This document shows, piece by piece, positions 24,323 through 33,356 of a stretch of 64,000 nt of DNA. Below the pieces are notes generated by a model. That model made no database searches. It saw only the letters and a list, made by a program, of their open reading frames with translations, and was not told the origin of the DNA. The position numbers were made by a program, and so were the translations under genes. The DNA comes from Flavobacteriales bacterium UBA952 (lineage in GTDB: Bacteria > Bacteroidota > Bacteroidia > Flavobacteriales_D > Crocinitomicaceae): the NCBI GenBank assembly GCA_002293185.1, contig DBCS01000008.1, forward strand, positions 333,085 to 397,084, read 5' to 3'. Every line of letters starts with the position of its first letter. Position 1 is the stretch's first letter.

Positions 24323-26563
24323 TTACATTTTGATTAGTTCTTCGATCAATAAGTCGATATTTTTCTTCAAACTATTCAATTTTTTGGTTTGTTCTTTGTT
24401 GAGTTCTTTATTCTTCAAAGCAATCAATTTATTAAGTAATTCTATGTATTGATTTACCTCTACGCCATACTGAATTGTTGTTTCTAAAATGGAGCTTCCT
24501 GCTGCAGAAATATTTTTATTAGCCAAATAGGTCCCATTGATAGATTCGAGCTTTATGGTTTGAATTTCTTTAGCATACTTAGCAATGGTCTTGTCTTTAA
24601 ATTCGACGGCTCCAAATGTAGTATTCATAGTGTTAAATTCATCTGTAGTCTTGATGACTGATTTTATTTTTTCTACTGCTTCGGTTTGATTTTTCTCAAA
24701 TTGATTTAATGCGTCAAATACTTTATTTAGTTGGAGATAACCTTGATTGATACTATTTTGAAGCAGCACATAAAATTCATCTTGCTTGGATTTACAGTCA
24801 ATCTGATAGAAATAAGAAAGTGCTTTCTCTAGCGTGTTTCTGGAGTTGCCAACTTCAACTTCAAATTGGCTGATATTTTTAGCATAACCGTCAATACGTG
24901 ATTTGAGCTCAATACTATTTTGGAGAAAAATAGTGAGCTGCGTTAATTCTTGAAGGTAATCTTCTGCTTTGTGTTTAGTGATCATGGCCGTTCCGATCAT
25001 GGTATACAACACATCAGCTAAGGACTTTTCAAAAGTATTTTTTTTACTTGCTTCATCCAAAGCCACAGCTTTTGCAATCAGCGCATCTTCAGTCTCTTCT
25101 AAAAGTTTAAAATCTTTTTCTAGATGTTCAAATTCAGACTCAAGATTGGTCAGGTCTTTGATTTGAGCGACAGTTAAAATATTATATTGTTTACCATTTG
25201 TTGGATGTCTGAACCATGTTGGGTTTAATTGGTTCAGTTTGTTTAACATATTTTGAACGGCATCTGTATGCATACACTTAGCAGGTGTAAAAAATCCTCT
25301 ACCATTCTCCTGACAAAATATTTTCTTTGCTCCACTTTCTGTTTTTACATAGAAAATAGCTTTTCCTCGAGCTACATCAGTTCTTTTTGCAATGACCTCT
25401 TTAGCAAAGGTTGTTTTGTAGTAGTTGTCAAAGTTTTTCTTTAGTTTTTCCTGCCTCTCAAGCCAACTTGCATTTAAAAGAAGTATGGAATCGAGTTGAG
25501 CTAGCGATTCGAGATAATTTAAGTTGGTTTGTTTGAGACTAGATGGTTTGTATTTATCGAAATTACTAGAAGCATTATTATATGTAGAAATGAATTCAAA
25601 CACGTCAACATTTTTTTTAGCGGTTTCAAGGGTTTTGTAAAGATTAGTTTGGGTAAAATCTAATTTATCATTGAAGTTTTCAATGAGGTAATAACAACCT
25701 GCTGATTTATATCCGTCATCGCCACCAATTTCGTCGTGTAAATAGTCATTACTATTGTAAAATTTAGCAATATATTTTTCCAGTAGTGAAGTAGGATAGT
25801 TTGAGCAGTATTCTTTAAGAGAGAAGTTGTTTATTTCCCGTTCTTCTGTTGAACTATTCAAATAGGGTTGAAAAAGCTGCACATTTTCTTTGAGTTTATC
25901 TTGTTCATTTTTATTCCAATTTTGATTTTTAGTCATGATCCCTTGGGTAAAAACTAATTCTCTACCATTGTCCGATAAAAGTCCATCGAAATAACCATTA
26001 AGTATGGTACCGCTCATATTCTGAGGTTCATCTTTGTCCTTATCAAGAATAGTAAATTTCCCTTTAACGACGCCATCCTCAAAAAAGAATTGCGAGGTAA
26101 TATCTGCTTTTACATGGCCATATTGACCAAGGTCAGGGATGTAATCGTTTTGAATTGCTCGATAATAAAATTCGCCGTTCAAAATTCCGTTTTTATAGTT
26201 AACCCTTATATTTTGGCTGACATTCAAGTTGTACTTTACATAGGTGCCCATTACATTCTTCGTAAAGGAGCCCTTTCCAACTGTCTCAAATGTCCATTTG
26301 CCATTTCTTTTTCCATCACTAAAAAAACCAGATATTTTTACTGAAGCCGTGGCTCGTTCGATTGTTATGGACTCACTATAAGTAAAGTTGCCGTGTTTGA
26401 CCTTATTCCCATACTCATCTAAGTAATAAGTATAGGTTGCTTTTCCATCATCAAAGCTACCACTGAATGTTTTTAAGGTTTGTGCAATGGAATTTTGAGT
26501 AATCAAAATTGCGATTAAACAAAATGAAAAACGAAGGATTTTAAAAAGTGATTTATCTTGCAT
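24323..26563 (-). CDS. large exported protein with MORN-like N-terminal repeats (hypothetical)
   Basis: A 746-residue protein with a signal peptide (about 9-28, ending NSIAQ). The N-terminal third contains repeated G-x-F-x-D-G-x-x-x-G-x-W/F units (GSFDDGKATYTY, GFFSDGKRNGKWTF, NGILNGEFYY, DGVVKGKFTI), resembling MORN or YwqK-type repeats. The rest is mostly helical with long coiled coils in the last 300 residues. No catalytic motif is seen. It lies 37 bases upstream of the PH-SHOCT gene on the same strand and diverges from the first HTH-like paralogue. Confidence 0.65.
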   Translation of the reverse strand: MQDKSLFKILRFSFCLIAILITQNSIAQTLKTFSGSFDDGKATYTYYLDEYGNKVKHGNFTYSESITIERATASVKISGFFSDGKRNGKWTFETVGKGSFTKNVMGTYVKYNLNVSQNIRVNYKNGILNGEFYYRAIQNDYIPDLGQYGHVKADITSQFFFEDGVVKGKFTILDKDKDEPQNMSGTILNGYFDGLLSDNGRELVFTQGIMTKNQNWNKNEQDKLKENVQLFQPYLNSSTEEREINNFSLKEYCSNYPTSLLEKYIAKFYNSNDYLHDEIGGDDGYKSAGCYYLIENFNDKLDFTQTNLYKTLETAKKNVDVFEFISTYNNASSNFDKYKPSSLKQTNLNYLESLAQLDSILLLNASWLERQEKLKKNFDNYYKTTFAKEVIAKRTDVARGKAIFYVKTESGAKKIFCQENGRGFFTPAKCMHTDAVQNMLNKLNQLNPTWFRHPTNGKQYNILTVAQIKDLTNLESEFEHLEKDFKLLEETEDALIAKAVALDEASKKNTFEKSLADVLYTMIGTAMITKHKAEDYLQELTQLTIFLQNSIELKSRIDGYAKNISQFEVEVGNSRNTLEKALSYFYQIDCKSKQDEFYVLLQNSINQGYLQLNKVFDALNQFEKNQTEAVEKIKSVIKTTDEFNTMNTTFGAVEFKDKTIAKYAKEIQTIKLESINGTYLANKNISAAGSSILETTIQYGVEVNQYIELLNKLIALKNKELNKEQTKKLNSLKKNIDLLIEELIKM

Positions 26564-26624
26564 GACAACAATTGTTAATGAGTAAATATATTATATTTCT
26601 TAAATATTATTGATACACAATCGA

Positions 26625-26632
26625 TACATTTA
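26625..26632 (+). promoter_or_regulatory. -7-like element upstream of the first paralogue
   Basis: TACATTTA, one mismatch from TAnnTTTG, ending 4 bases before the ATG at 26637. Box sequence and spacing are the same as at the second paralogue (TACATTTG, 4 bases before 28112). Confidence 0.4.
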
Positions 26633-26636
26633 CAGT

Positions 26637-27920
26637 ATGATTGATGAATTGAAAAACGAACTAGAAAAAACGTTTAGCCGCAAAATTGAGGATAGAGGAG
26701 ATTGCGAGGCACTTGTCCAAGATATTTATGAAAAGACCGGTGCTGTACTGTCTTATAACACCTTGCGTCGTATGTACGGCTTGGCAGAATACCGCAAGCC
26801 TCGAGAAAGCACGCTTGATCAGTTGTCGGTTTATTGCGGTTTTCGTTCGTACAAAGATTTTACGCAGCGATATACCGAAATAGATACCTGGCCAACTTGG
26901 GAAAGTATTTATGTGGTACTTTCTTTAAATGAACCAAACGCACTCCTGGAAACACTACATTATAGAAAATTAAGGCAAGAGCAATTTACCATCTCATTTA
27001 CGATCGTTGTTCGTGAATTACTCAACAGACGAGACTTTGACATGTTGAAAGTTCTTTTTGAATTTCCAGCCTTTCAATTCGCGGCGCTGCCCTATGACGA
27101 GGTTGCTCAAATTGGAGTATTGATTGGCTTACATTTTAGAAATTTTGACGACCCTGTTTTAGAGCAGAAGTTGCTTTTATTGCACAATTTTAGGGACCTC
27201 GTATTTAAAATTTTTGTAGATTATGGTCGTTTGAACAGTAAGTATGGGTCTTGGATATCCTTTTTAGTTCAGCAAGATGACATTGATGTCGAGACTCAAG
27301 ATTTCATTGCATGTTTAGCGCTTTGGAGAATGATATTGTGCAACGAAAAGATCACCTCAAAAGCTATGGAGCAGCTCCCGCAATTGGATTTAAAACAACA
27401 CCCAATATTATTTGGTCGAATTTTTGGCATGAGAATGCATGCGGCTCGTTCTGAAAAAGACCGAGACGAACTTATTCAACAAATGCAATATCGTTTGGCT
27501 ACCCAACCTCATTTAGCCACAGAACTTCTTTACGAGCCCTCAGTGCAGAGCTTGGTGCTCCAAAACAGCGCGCTTTCCAACTTTGTTATTTCAAAGGCAT
27601 CTTTGATCAATGACACCAAATTTTGGTATCATTTTTCACAGGTGGCTATTCATCGGGTTTTTCAGGTTTCAGTTTTGATAAGCAATGGGCAATATGCCAA
27701 AGCTTTGGGTGTTCTAGAGAATATTCCTTTCGGACACATTCGACACGGATACCGCGAATTTATAGAGCTCTATGTTGCATTTTTTCATTGGGTTATTGCC
27801 AAAGAAACAAAGTGTCATCAAACGGAAAGTTATCTTGTTGATTTTGAATCCAGGCTTGGCAAAATGCCATATCCAATTTTTACGCGGGCTTATTTTTCTG
27901 CCTATTTTAAGAACGATTGA
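26637..27920 (+). CDS. unnamed family protein, HTH-like N-terminus (paralogue 1)
   Basis: A 427-residue soluble protein from the ATG at 26637. Residues 1-80 contain VLSYNTLRRMYGLAE followed by STLDQLSVYCGFRSYKDF, a pattern that looks like a small HTH-type helical domain found at the N-terminus of many Bacteroidota proteins. The remaining 340 residues are helix-rich and may be TPR-like repeats, with HPILFGRIF as the best conserved block. It is clearly paralogous to the protein at 28112-29410 along its whole length. No enzyme motif or membrane segment. A regulator or scaffold is a guess. An upstream TTG at 26610 overlaps the promoter and is rejected. Confidence 0.75.
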   Translation: MIDELKNELEKTFSRKIEDRGDCEALVQDIYEKTGAVLSYNTLRRMYGLAEYRKPRESTLDQLSVYCGFRSYKDFTQRYTEIDTWPTWESIYVVLSLNEPNALLETLHYRKLRQEQFTISFTIVVRELLNRRDFDMLKVLFEFPAFQFAALPYDEVAQIGVLIGLHFRNFDDPVLEQKLLLLHNFRDLVFKIFVDYGRLNSKYGSWISFLVQQDDIDVETQDFIACLALWRMILCNEKITSKAMEQLPQLDLKQHPILFGRIFGMRMHAARSEKDRDELIQQMQYRLATQPHLATELLYEPSVQSLVLQNSALSNFVISKASLINDTKFWYHFSQVAIHRVFQVSVLISNGQYAKALGVLENIPFGHIRHGYREFIELYVAFFHWVIAKETKCHQTESYLVDFESRLGKMPYPIFTRAYFSAYFKND

Positions 27921-28032
27921 CCAAATACAACACGGTAACTAACAAATAGATCAGCACAATAAAAAGATATATTTTACCTGCTGAGCTTTTTGGTTTATTG
28001 CCTTCTATTTGTTGTTCATCTTGTTGATCCAT
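27907..28032 (-). CDS. small single-pass membrane protein (hypothetical)
   Basis: A 41-residue peptide from the ATG at 28032 (MDQQDEQQIEGNKPKSSAGK, then one hydrophobic helix at about 21-38, ending YLVNRS). It has a charged N-terminus and one membrane-spanning helix. It lies between the two paralogues in the opposite orientation and its 3' end overlaps the first by 14 bases. A longer reading to 28113 would cover the second paralogue's promoter and is less likely. Coding status is plausible but unproven. Confidence 0.45.
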   Translation of the reverse strand: MDQQDEQQIEGNKPKSSAGKIYLFIVLIYLLVTVLYLVNRS

Positions 28033-28099
28033 ATGGATTGAGTTACGCTTCTTTTTGTAAAGAAAGAATAAATTGTACAAAAAATTGGTCCAAATATGG

Positions 28100-28107
28100 T
28101 ACATTTG
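28100..28107 (+). promoter_or_regulatory. -7 element upstream of the second paralogue
   Basis: TACATTTG, a perfect TAnnTTTG match ending 4 bases before the ATG at 28112, so the transcript would be essentially leaderless. Same box and spacing as at the first paralogue. Confidence 0.5.
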
Positions 28108-28111
28108 ACTC

Positions 28112-29410
28112 ATGTTACAAGCCTTAAAAATTCAAGTAGAAAAAACTTTTGGTCAAAAAATCAATGACCGAGGAAAGGCTGAGTTATTGGCTGAAGATAT
28201 CTATCTGAAAACCAATATACTCGTTTCTTACAACACCATGCGTAGGTTTTTTGGGCTCGTTGAAAATACCAAAGCAAGCAGATCTACACTCGATACCTTA
28301 GCTGTCTATTGTGGCTTTTCGAGTTATCAAGATTTTTACCAGCGCTTTCCCAGTATTTACCATTGGCCTAAATGGGAAGGTTTGTTTCTTTCCCTGGCGA
28401 GTTTATCTTACGACCAGCTTCTATTGCAATTGAAATGCCGCAAAATTGAACACCAAGATTTTGGGGTTGCCTTTGCCATTGCAATAAAAGATTTGATAGG
28501 TATGAAGCGATACAACGACGTGTTTCGTTTGTTTCGAGAACCTGATTTTCATTTCTCCAATTTGCATTTTGACCAAGTGAGTCAAGCAGGGGTGATTCTA
28601 AATATGTATTTTAGAAATCACAACTACCCTAAGTTGGAAAAGCAACTCTTGGCAGAAGAAAATTTTCTTCATTTAGTGGTCAAGTCGAATATAGATTATA
28701 CGCAGTTCAATGCAAAATATGGCAAATGGATTCATTATCTTGAGCTACAAACAGATTTAGACGCTGAAACGCTCCTTTTTGTTCGTTGCATCAGACCTTT
28801 TATGTATATCGCTAATAACCAATTAGTTCCAAAGGCAATTGCTTATCGCATCCCTGATTTAGCCCCAACGCAGCATCCTATATTGTTTGGTCGTATCTTT
28901 TGTTTAAAGATGATGTTTTCAAAGCAAGCTGTACAAAGAGCATTCTACATTGACTTATTTGAACAACGCCTGCAAGCAGAACCGAGCACTAGAGCTGAAT
29001 TACTTTATGTGCCAGCTATCCATAGTTTGCTGACCCAAGAAAAATACCTTACTGCATTTACAGAAAAAGCACTTGATGACATGCCACAAATTTTTCATTG
29101 GTATCAGATTTCTTTGCTTGGTATTGAAGAGATCTTTTTGGCTTCAAGGTGTATTGCACGCAAAGATTTCCAGATGGCACGACAGCTTCTAGCTAATAAT
29201 CCGATAGAAAAAATTCGTTTTGGTTACAAAACCATTATGGATATCATGTGTACTTTCTTTCAAATACAAGTCAAGGAGCACTTTAAAGAAGACGTTACCT
29301 TGTTAAAAACCCAATTAGCTGAAAAATGCAGTCAAATAAATATGCCACTATTTAATCAAACTTACTTTGATTCCTATTTTGCTGCTGCGGATTGCTCAGA
29401 TCAGAACTGA
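28112..29410 (+). CDS. unnamed family protein, HTH-like N-terminus (paralogue 2)
   Basis: A 432-residue paralogue of the protein at 26637-27920. It shares the N-terminal arrangement (EKTFGQKINDRGKAE, VSYNTMRRFFGL, STLDTLAVYCGFSSYQDF), a HWPKWE segment aligned with TWPTWE, NAKYGKWI aligned with NSKYGSWI, the HPILFGRIF block and a matching C-terminus (FNQTYFDSYF versus FTRAYFSAYF). The body looks all-helical. No known catalytic motif. Its 3' end overlaps the convergent lipoprotein gene by 10 bases. Confidence 0.75.
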   Translation: MLQALKIQVEKTFGQKINDRGKAELLAEDIYLKTNILVSYNTMRRFFGLVENTKASRSTLDTLAVYCGFSSYQDFYQRFPSIYHWPKWEGLFLSLASLSYDQLLLQLKCRKIEHQDFGVAFAIAIKDLIGMKRYNDVFRLFREPDFHFSNLHFDQVSQAGVILNMYFRNHNYPKLEKQLLAEENFLHLVVKSNIDYTQFNAKYGKWIHYLELQTDLDAETLLFVRCIRPFMYIANNQLVPKAIAYRIPDLAPTQHPILFGRIFCLKMMFSKQAVQRAFYIDLFEQRLQAEPSTRAELLYVPAIHSLLTQEKYLTAFTEKALDDMPQIFHWYQISLLGIEEIFLASRCIARKDFQMARQLLANNPIEKIRFGYKTIMDIMCTFFQIQVKEHFKEDVTLLKTQLAEKCSQINMPLFNQTYFDSYFAAADCSDQN

Positions 29411-30051
29411 CTATATGCTTTTTTGTAGCGGCGCTTTTTTAGTGTGTGGGGGAGATTTCGAATGGCACGCCTACAAACCTGACGCTGCATGTTTTCTTTA
29501 ATAGAACCCATTTGCCCGCGGTTGACCTCCTCTGAAGACCAAATTTGCCGCCCACTTTTGGCGTCATAGACCATCAGGTTGAGCTGTACAATATTCGTAA
29601 TGGCATTGAAATTTGGGTTTGCTGAATTGAGCATCATAGCAGTAGCTTCATTCATGGGTTCGAGCACTTGAATGTTGCCATAAAGGAGTGCATCTACCTG
29701 CAAGAGGCTACATAAAGCGTTGTTGTTGAGGGCACTGTTTGGATAGCCAGCCCCGTGCAGCATAGCGTTAACCTCATCTGGGCTCATGATTTCTGCGTGC
29801 ACACTGCCACTGCGGCTGTAAAACTCAAGTTGATGGTAAAGCCTTTGCTGGGTTTGTTCGCTTTTGATGCGGTTGAGCTCTGTATATTTTTCTTGGTTCA
29901 TCCAAATCTTGCGCTCTATTGTTGCTTGAATAGGTAGAATTGCAATACGGTTGTGCGCCTGCGAAAGCTCCACAACATTGGGTGCTTCTTGTATCGAAAT
30001 ACAACCTGTGGCAACAAACAGAATAAATATAAAAAGTAAATATTTGTACAT
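29401..30051 (-). CDS. GNA1162/DUF799-like lipoprotein
   Basis: A 216-residue lipoprotein: the signal peptide ends in the lipobox VATGC (cysteine 17). The mature part has a RIAILPIQATIER strand, VDALLYGNIQVLEP near residue 115 and VYDAKSGRQIWSS near 165, features of TolB-N-like/GNA1162 lipoproteins that help assemble outer membrane machines. The C-terminus is strongly basic. The exact family is uncertain and its partner genes are not adjacent. Confidence 0.65.
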   Translation of the reverse strand: MYKYLLFIFILFVATGCISIQEAPNVVELSQAHNRIAILPIQATIERKIWMNQEKYTELNRIKSEQTQQRLYHQLEFYSRSGSVHAEIMSPDEVNAMLHGAGYPNSALNNNALCSLLQVDALLYGNIQVLEPMNEATAMMLNSANPNFNAITNIVQLNLMVYDAKSGRQIWSSEEVNRGQMGSIKENMQRQVCRRAIRNLPHTLKKRRYKKAYSQF

Positions 30052-30135
30052 GTGCTTTATTTAAAATTGCTAAAGACAAAATTAGTGCCAAAATTTGGAC
30101 AAATCCAGGTCAACTTTGAGCAAGAAAGACTCGGT

Positions 30136-30771
30136 TCACGTTAGCTTCGTGTTTTTAGGTCGGGCATAGGCAAATCTTTCCAAAAGTTCGGGTTGCGAGT
30201 AGCCATCTAAGCCATTGATAGTGACAACTTTGCCTTTGTCTAGTTGCAACCAGTTGTCAGAGCTTAACAGTTCTTCTTCATAAAATACAGCCTCTATAGA
30301 CGCAATGACATGAATACAACCATTTTCTGCAATGAGGTATTCATTGACATATTTACACAGCAATTTAACGGGGCTTCCTTTTACAAATGGTACGGGGCAA
30401 CCCCCATGGTATACCGCCTCTAGGTTGGTCATGTCAAACTCGCTGACATCTTCTGGATAATTTGCTGAGGTATGATGCGCATCAGCAATCTGATCAGCGG
30501 TGATATGATTGACTGAAAAATAACCATATTCTTTGATGTTCTTGTAGGTATGTCGAGGCACAGTGTTAGGGCGCAAGATAAAACCGATGAGTGCGGGGTC
30601 GCTACCGAGGTGTGTTACGCTCGAAAAGATGGCCACGTTGGTTTGCCCCGCGTTGTCTATGGTGGCAATAAGGTTGGCCGATTTATAACCGGTGCAACTA
30701 TTAATGAGGTTGAGACGCTCAATGCGGCCCATTTTTTGGATTTCGGGGCGGTCTATTCGGATCAAGGACAT
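30136..30771 (-). CDS. flavin reductase-like domain protein
   Basis: A 211-residue split-barrel FMN-binding protein of the flavin reductase-like family. The conserved core AIFSSVTHLGSDPALIGFIL (about 47-66) and YGYFSVNHI are present. Members reduce or bind flavin, but many have unassigned reactions. Full length. It stands alone between a lipoprotein and an outer membrane protein gene with no evident operon. Confidence 0.8.
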   Translation of the reverse strand: MSLIRIDRPEIQKMGRIERLNLINSCTGYKSANLIATIDNAGQTNVAIFSSVTHLGSDPALIGFILRPNTVPRHTYKNIKEYGYFSVNHITADQIADAHHTSANYPEDVSEFDMTNLEAVYHGGCPVPFVKGSPVKLLCKYVNEYLIAENGCIHVIASIEAVFYEEELLSSDNWLQLDKGKVVTINGLDGYSQPELLERFAYARPKNTKLT

Positions 30772-30803
30772 AATGGTTTGTTTTTATTTACAACAAGCCG
30801 AAC

Positions 30804-31349
30804 CTAGAATGGTTTGAAGCTCGGTATCATAAAGAACAAACCGAGTTGAACACTGTAGAGCTCTTCTAATTGAAAATCGATGAGTGCTTGTTTTTGATAT
30901 TTAGCACTGAGTTGTAAGCCAAAATCTCTATTGAAAAAATAGGTAGGGCTCAGGCCAACCTGAAAGTGCAGCATGTCGTCGCCACGCAATAAAAAGTTGT
31001 CTTGGAGCTGGGCGTTGCGCAGGTGGGTAAGCCCAAGACCCAAAGAACCATACAAATAAAACGAGCTACGCCTATTTCTAGTGATGCGCAACAGGTCCTG
31101 ACTCACTGTTAAGTTACCGTATAGTACTCTGGAATCAGACAAATTCGTCCCTCCGAAGTCAATACCGTAGCCATGGTTTTGTTCTGACTTATACAGCCCC
31201 AGCGTGTAGGATGTAGCCGTTTGTTGCATGCCTTGCGCTGCTCCAATTTGCAGTTGCCCAAACCAGGCATCCCAACTTCTTGCGAAGGTTTGCGCTTTTA
31301 AATGCAAAGGCAAAAATAATAGACAAAATATCCAGCATATAAATTTCAT
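30804..31349 (-). CDS. outer membrane beta-barrel protein (hypothetical)
   Basis: A 181-residue protein from the ATG at 31349, chosen because it places a signal peptide at the very start (MKFICWIFCLLFLPLHLKAQ). The mature part has repeated amphipathic strands (YTLGLYKSEQN, SSFYLYGSLGLGLTHL, FGLQLSAKYQKQ, YSVQLGLFFMIP), typical of an eight-stranded barrel. No specific family recognised. Divergent from the T9SS cargo gene with a 27-base gap. An upstream TTG would add 36 residues without support. Confidence 0.65.
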   Translation of the reverse strand: MKFICWIFCLLFLPLHLKAQTFARSWDAWFGQLQIGAAQGMQQTATSYTLGLYKSEQNHGYGIDFGGTNLSDSRVLYGNLTVSQDLLRITRNRRSSFYLYGSLGLGLTHLRNAQLQDNFLLRGDDMLHFQVGLSPTYFFNRDFGLQLSAKYQKQALIDFQLEELYSVQLGLFFMIPSFKPF

Positions 31350-31376
31350 ACCCTTAAATTTAATGAAAAATAGCAA

Positions 31377-32849
31377 ATGATGTTCGCAACCACACCTTAC
31401 ATCAAGGTTTATCTGATGTTTATTTTTATTTCCATCAGCCCTTCCATTTTTGGTCAATTAGAGATTGTTTGGGAGGCAGCTCAGTCTGTTGCAGAATCAC
31501 AATATGGCAATATCAAACCGCGCATTGTATTGAATGGTGCTGGTGAGCCTGTTGTTGTGTTTGGAAAAAATAATGGGGAATTGTATTTGGCTCGTAAAAA
31601 TGGAGCTCAATTTACAACACCGCAGCAACTTGCTGCTAGCGCAGGGGCCTATGTTACCAATTGGACTTCAGCCGATATAGGTTCAAAAGGGGATACAATA
31701 TATATTGTTTATAAAGCGTATCCGCTCGAGACAGGTCCTATTTATTTAGTACGTTCTTTTGATGGCGGTGCTACACTGAGTGGCTCCATACTTATAGATC
31801 ACCAACAAATGGGCGTAGCGTGGTTACCATCGCTCGATGTAGATAACAATGGTCAGCCACATGTTGTTTACATGGGGCACGAGCAAAATTGGACTGATCC
31901 GCAGTATTATATCAAACATTCAATCGACCAAGGAACCTCTTTTACAGGTGCGCTAAGTCTTACTAATTCTATTCCGGTTGAGGCTTGTGATTGCTGTCCA
32001 TCGGAATTAGTTATCGACAACGAGAAGCAAGTTTTATTGTACCGTAATAACAATCAAAATGAGCGCGATATTTTTGGGGTATACTCTAACAATAGCGGCA
32101 GTAGTTTTGCTAGCTTTAGTAATTTAGAAAACCTATCTTGGATGGTGATGAGTTGCCCTTCTACAGCGCCCGATGGAGTCATCATCAATGATTCCTTATT
32201 CAGTGTTTCGGCAAGTAAAGTAACGGGTTCTTACCGTATTTATCTTTCAAAAGCGCTTGTCAGTAATCAGATAACTCCTGATTATATAGATTCCTTAATA
32301 GCTCCATCACAAGTTACTGCCAATCAAAATCACCCAAGAATCAAGGCCTCTGATTCTCATATGGCAGTTTGTTGGCATGAAAATATCGGATCTAACTTTG
32401 ATGTGTATGTTTCCGTTGCAAGTATAGCGAACAGCAGCGCGCTTTACACATCTAAACACATCGCAAATGAATCCCAAACCGGTAATCAGTCCTTTAGTGA
32501 TCTTACACTCAATGGCAATGAAATCCATGTAGTGTATCAGGATGGTCCGACTGGAACGGTTATGTACCGTAAAGGTTTAATTGGGCCAACTATTCAAGTT
32601 TTCGAAAACACTCCTCCGGTACTTACCTGTATTCCAAATCCGGTCAAAGATGTGTGCTTGATTACTGCGCCAAAACAAATTAAAGGTATCCGTATTTTAA
32701 ATGATGCAGGACAGTGTATCCGTTCTTATGATTACGATGCTACACAGTTTTCTGAAAAACTTCAACTCAGTCTGTTAGCTCAAGGAAAATATACAATAGA
32801 AGTTGAATTTAATAATGGATCAGCAAAAACTGCAATCATTAAACTCTAA
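31377..32849 (+). CDS. exported beta-propeller-like protein with T9SS type A sorting domain
   Basis: A 490-residue secreted protein. A signal peptide (ending SPSIFGQ) is followed by sialidase/BNR-like blade repeats (GEPVVVFGKNNGELYLARK, GDTIYIVYKAYPLETGPIY, GNEIHVVYQDG). The last 80 residues form a Por-type C-terminal sorting domain (CIPNPVKDVCLI, RILNDAGQCI, LLAQGKYTIEV, IIKL), which directs export through the type IX system. No sialidase catalytic arginine triad is evident, so a binding or structural role is as likely as hydrolysis. Confidence 0.75.
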   Translation: MMFATTPYIKVYLMFIFISISPSIFGQLEIVWEAAQSVAESQYGNIKPRIVLNGAGEPVVVFGKNNGELYLARKNGAQFTTPQQLAASAGAYVTNWTSADIGSKGDTIYIVYKAYPLETGPIYLVRSFDGGATLSGSILIDHQQMGVAWLPSLDVDNNGQPHVVYMGHEQNWTDPQYYIKHSIDQGTSFTGALSLTNSIPVEACDCCPSELVIDNEKQVLLYRNNNQNERDIFGVYSNNSGSSFASFSNLENLSWMVMSCPSTAPDGVIINDSLFSVSASKVTGSYRIYLSKALVSNQITPDYIDSLIAPSQVTANQNHPRIKASDSHMAVCWHENIGSNFDVYVSVASIANSSALYTSKHIANESQTGNQSFSDLTLNGNEIHVVYQDGPTGTVMYRKGLIGPTIQVFENTPPVLTCIPNPVKDVCLITAPKQIKGIRILNDAGQCIRSYDYDATQFSEKLQLSLLAQGKYTIEVEFNNGSAKTAIIKL

Positions 32850-32872
32850 ACGGAGCGCCATCTAAACCGAAT

Positions 32873-33325
32873 CTATGCCTCTACGGTAGTCGCTTTCTTA
32901 GACTGGCGATATAAGAAACTTTCGTAAACAAAGCGCTTGGCAAAGCGCACCTGCTTGTCGGCATTGATAAGTTTTTTATAGACATTCGCATTCACCCCAA
33001 AATACTCGTAGCAAGAGCCATCTGTGAAGGTAATCTCGAGAAGAAGGCCTTTGTGGCGGTAATCTGCAATGCCGCATTCGTTGATGGTACGATGATAATC
33101 TGCAAGCTGAGCAGCTTTGGTCTGGGGGGCAATACTCACCAAAAAATGATAGCCGTCTACTACTTGGCGACCCATTTCTTCGGCTTGTTCTTTGAGGGGG
33201 TCACCATCCTGAAATTTATCGGGGTGCCATTGCTTTACAAGGGCTCGGTAGGTCTGCTTCAGCGCTGCCAATTCAATTTGATTGTCAATCTGGAATAATT
33301 TTTTGTAGGCGTTGATGCGTTTCAT
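32873..33325 (-). CDS. J-domain protein with C-terminal KTSC domain
   Basis: A 150-residue protein. Residues about 6-65 form a J domain with the HPD motif in VKQWHPDKF (33-41), the site that stimulates DnaK ATPase. Residues about 80-140 (ADYRHKGLLLEITFTDGSCYEYFGV) look like a KTSC domain, a short beta-rich module named for a lysyl-tRNA synthetase-like segment. It is too short for a full DnaJ and lacks the zinc and substrate domains, so it probably recruits DnaK to a special client. Confidence 0.7.
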   Translation of the reverse strand: MKRINAYKKLFQIDNQIELAALKQTYRALVKQWHPDKFQDGDPLKEQAEEMGRQVVDGYHFLVSIAPQTKAAQLADYHRTINECGIADYRHKGLLLEITFTDGSCYEYFGVNANVYKKLINADKQVRFAKRFVYESFLYRQSKKATTVEA

Positions 33326-33356
33326 GGATGTGTTTGAGGGCGCAAAGGTAGGGATA

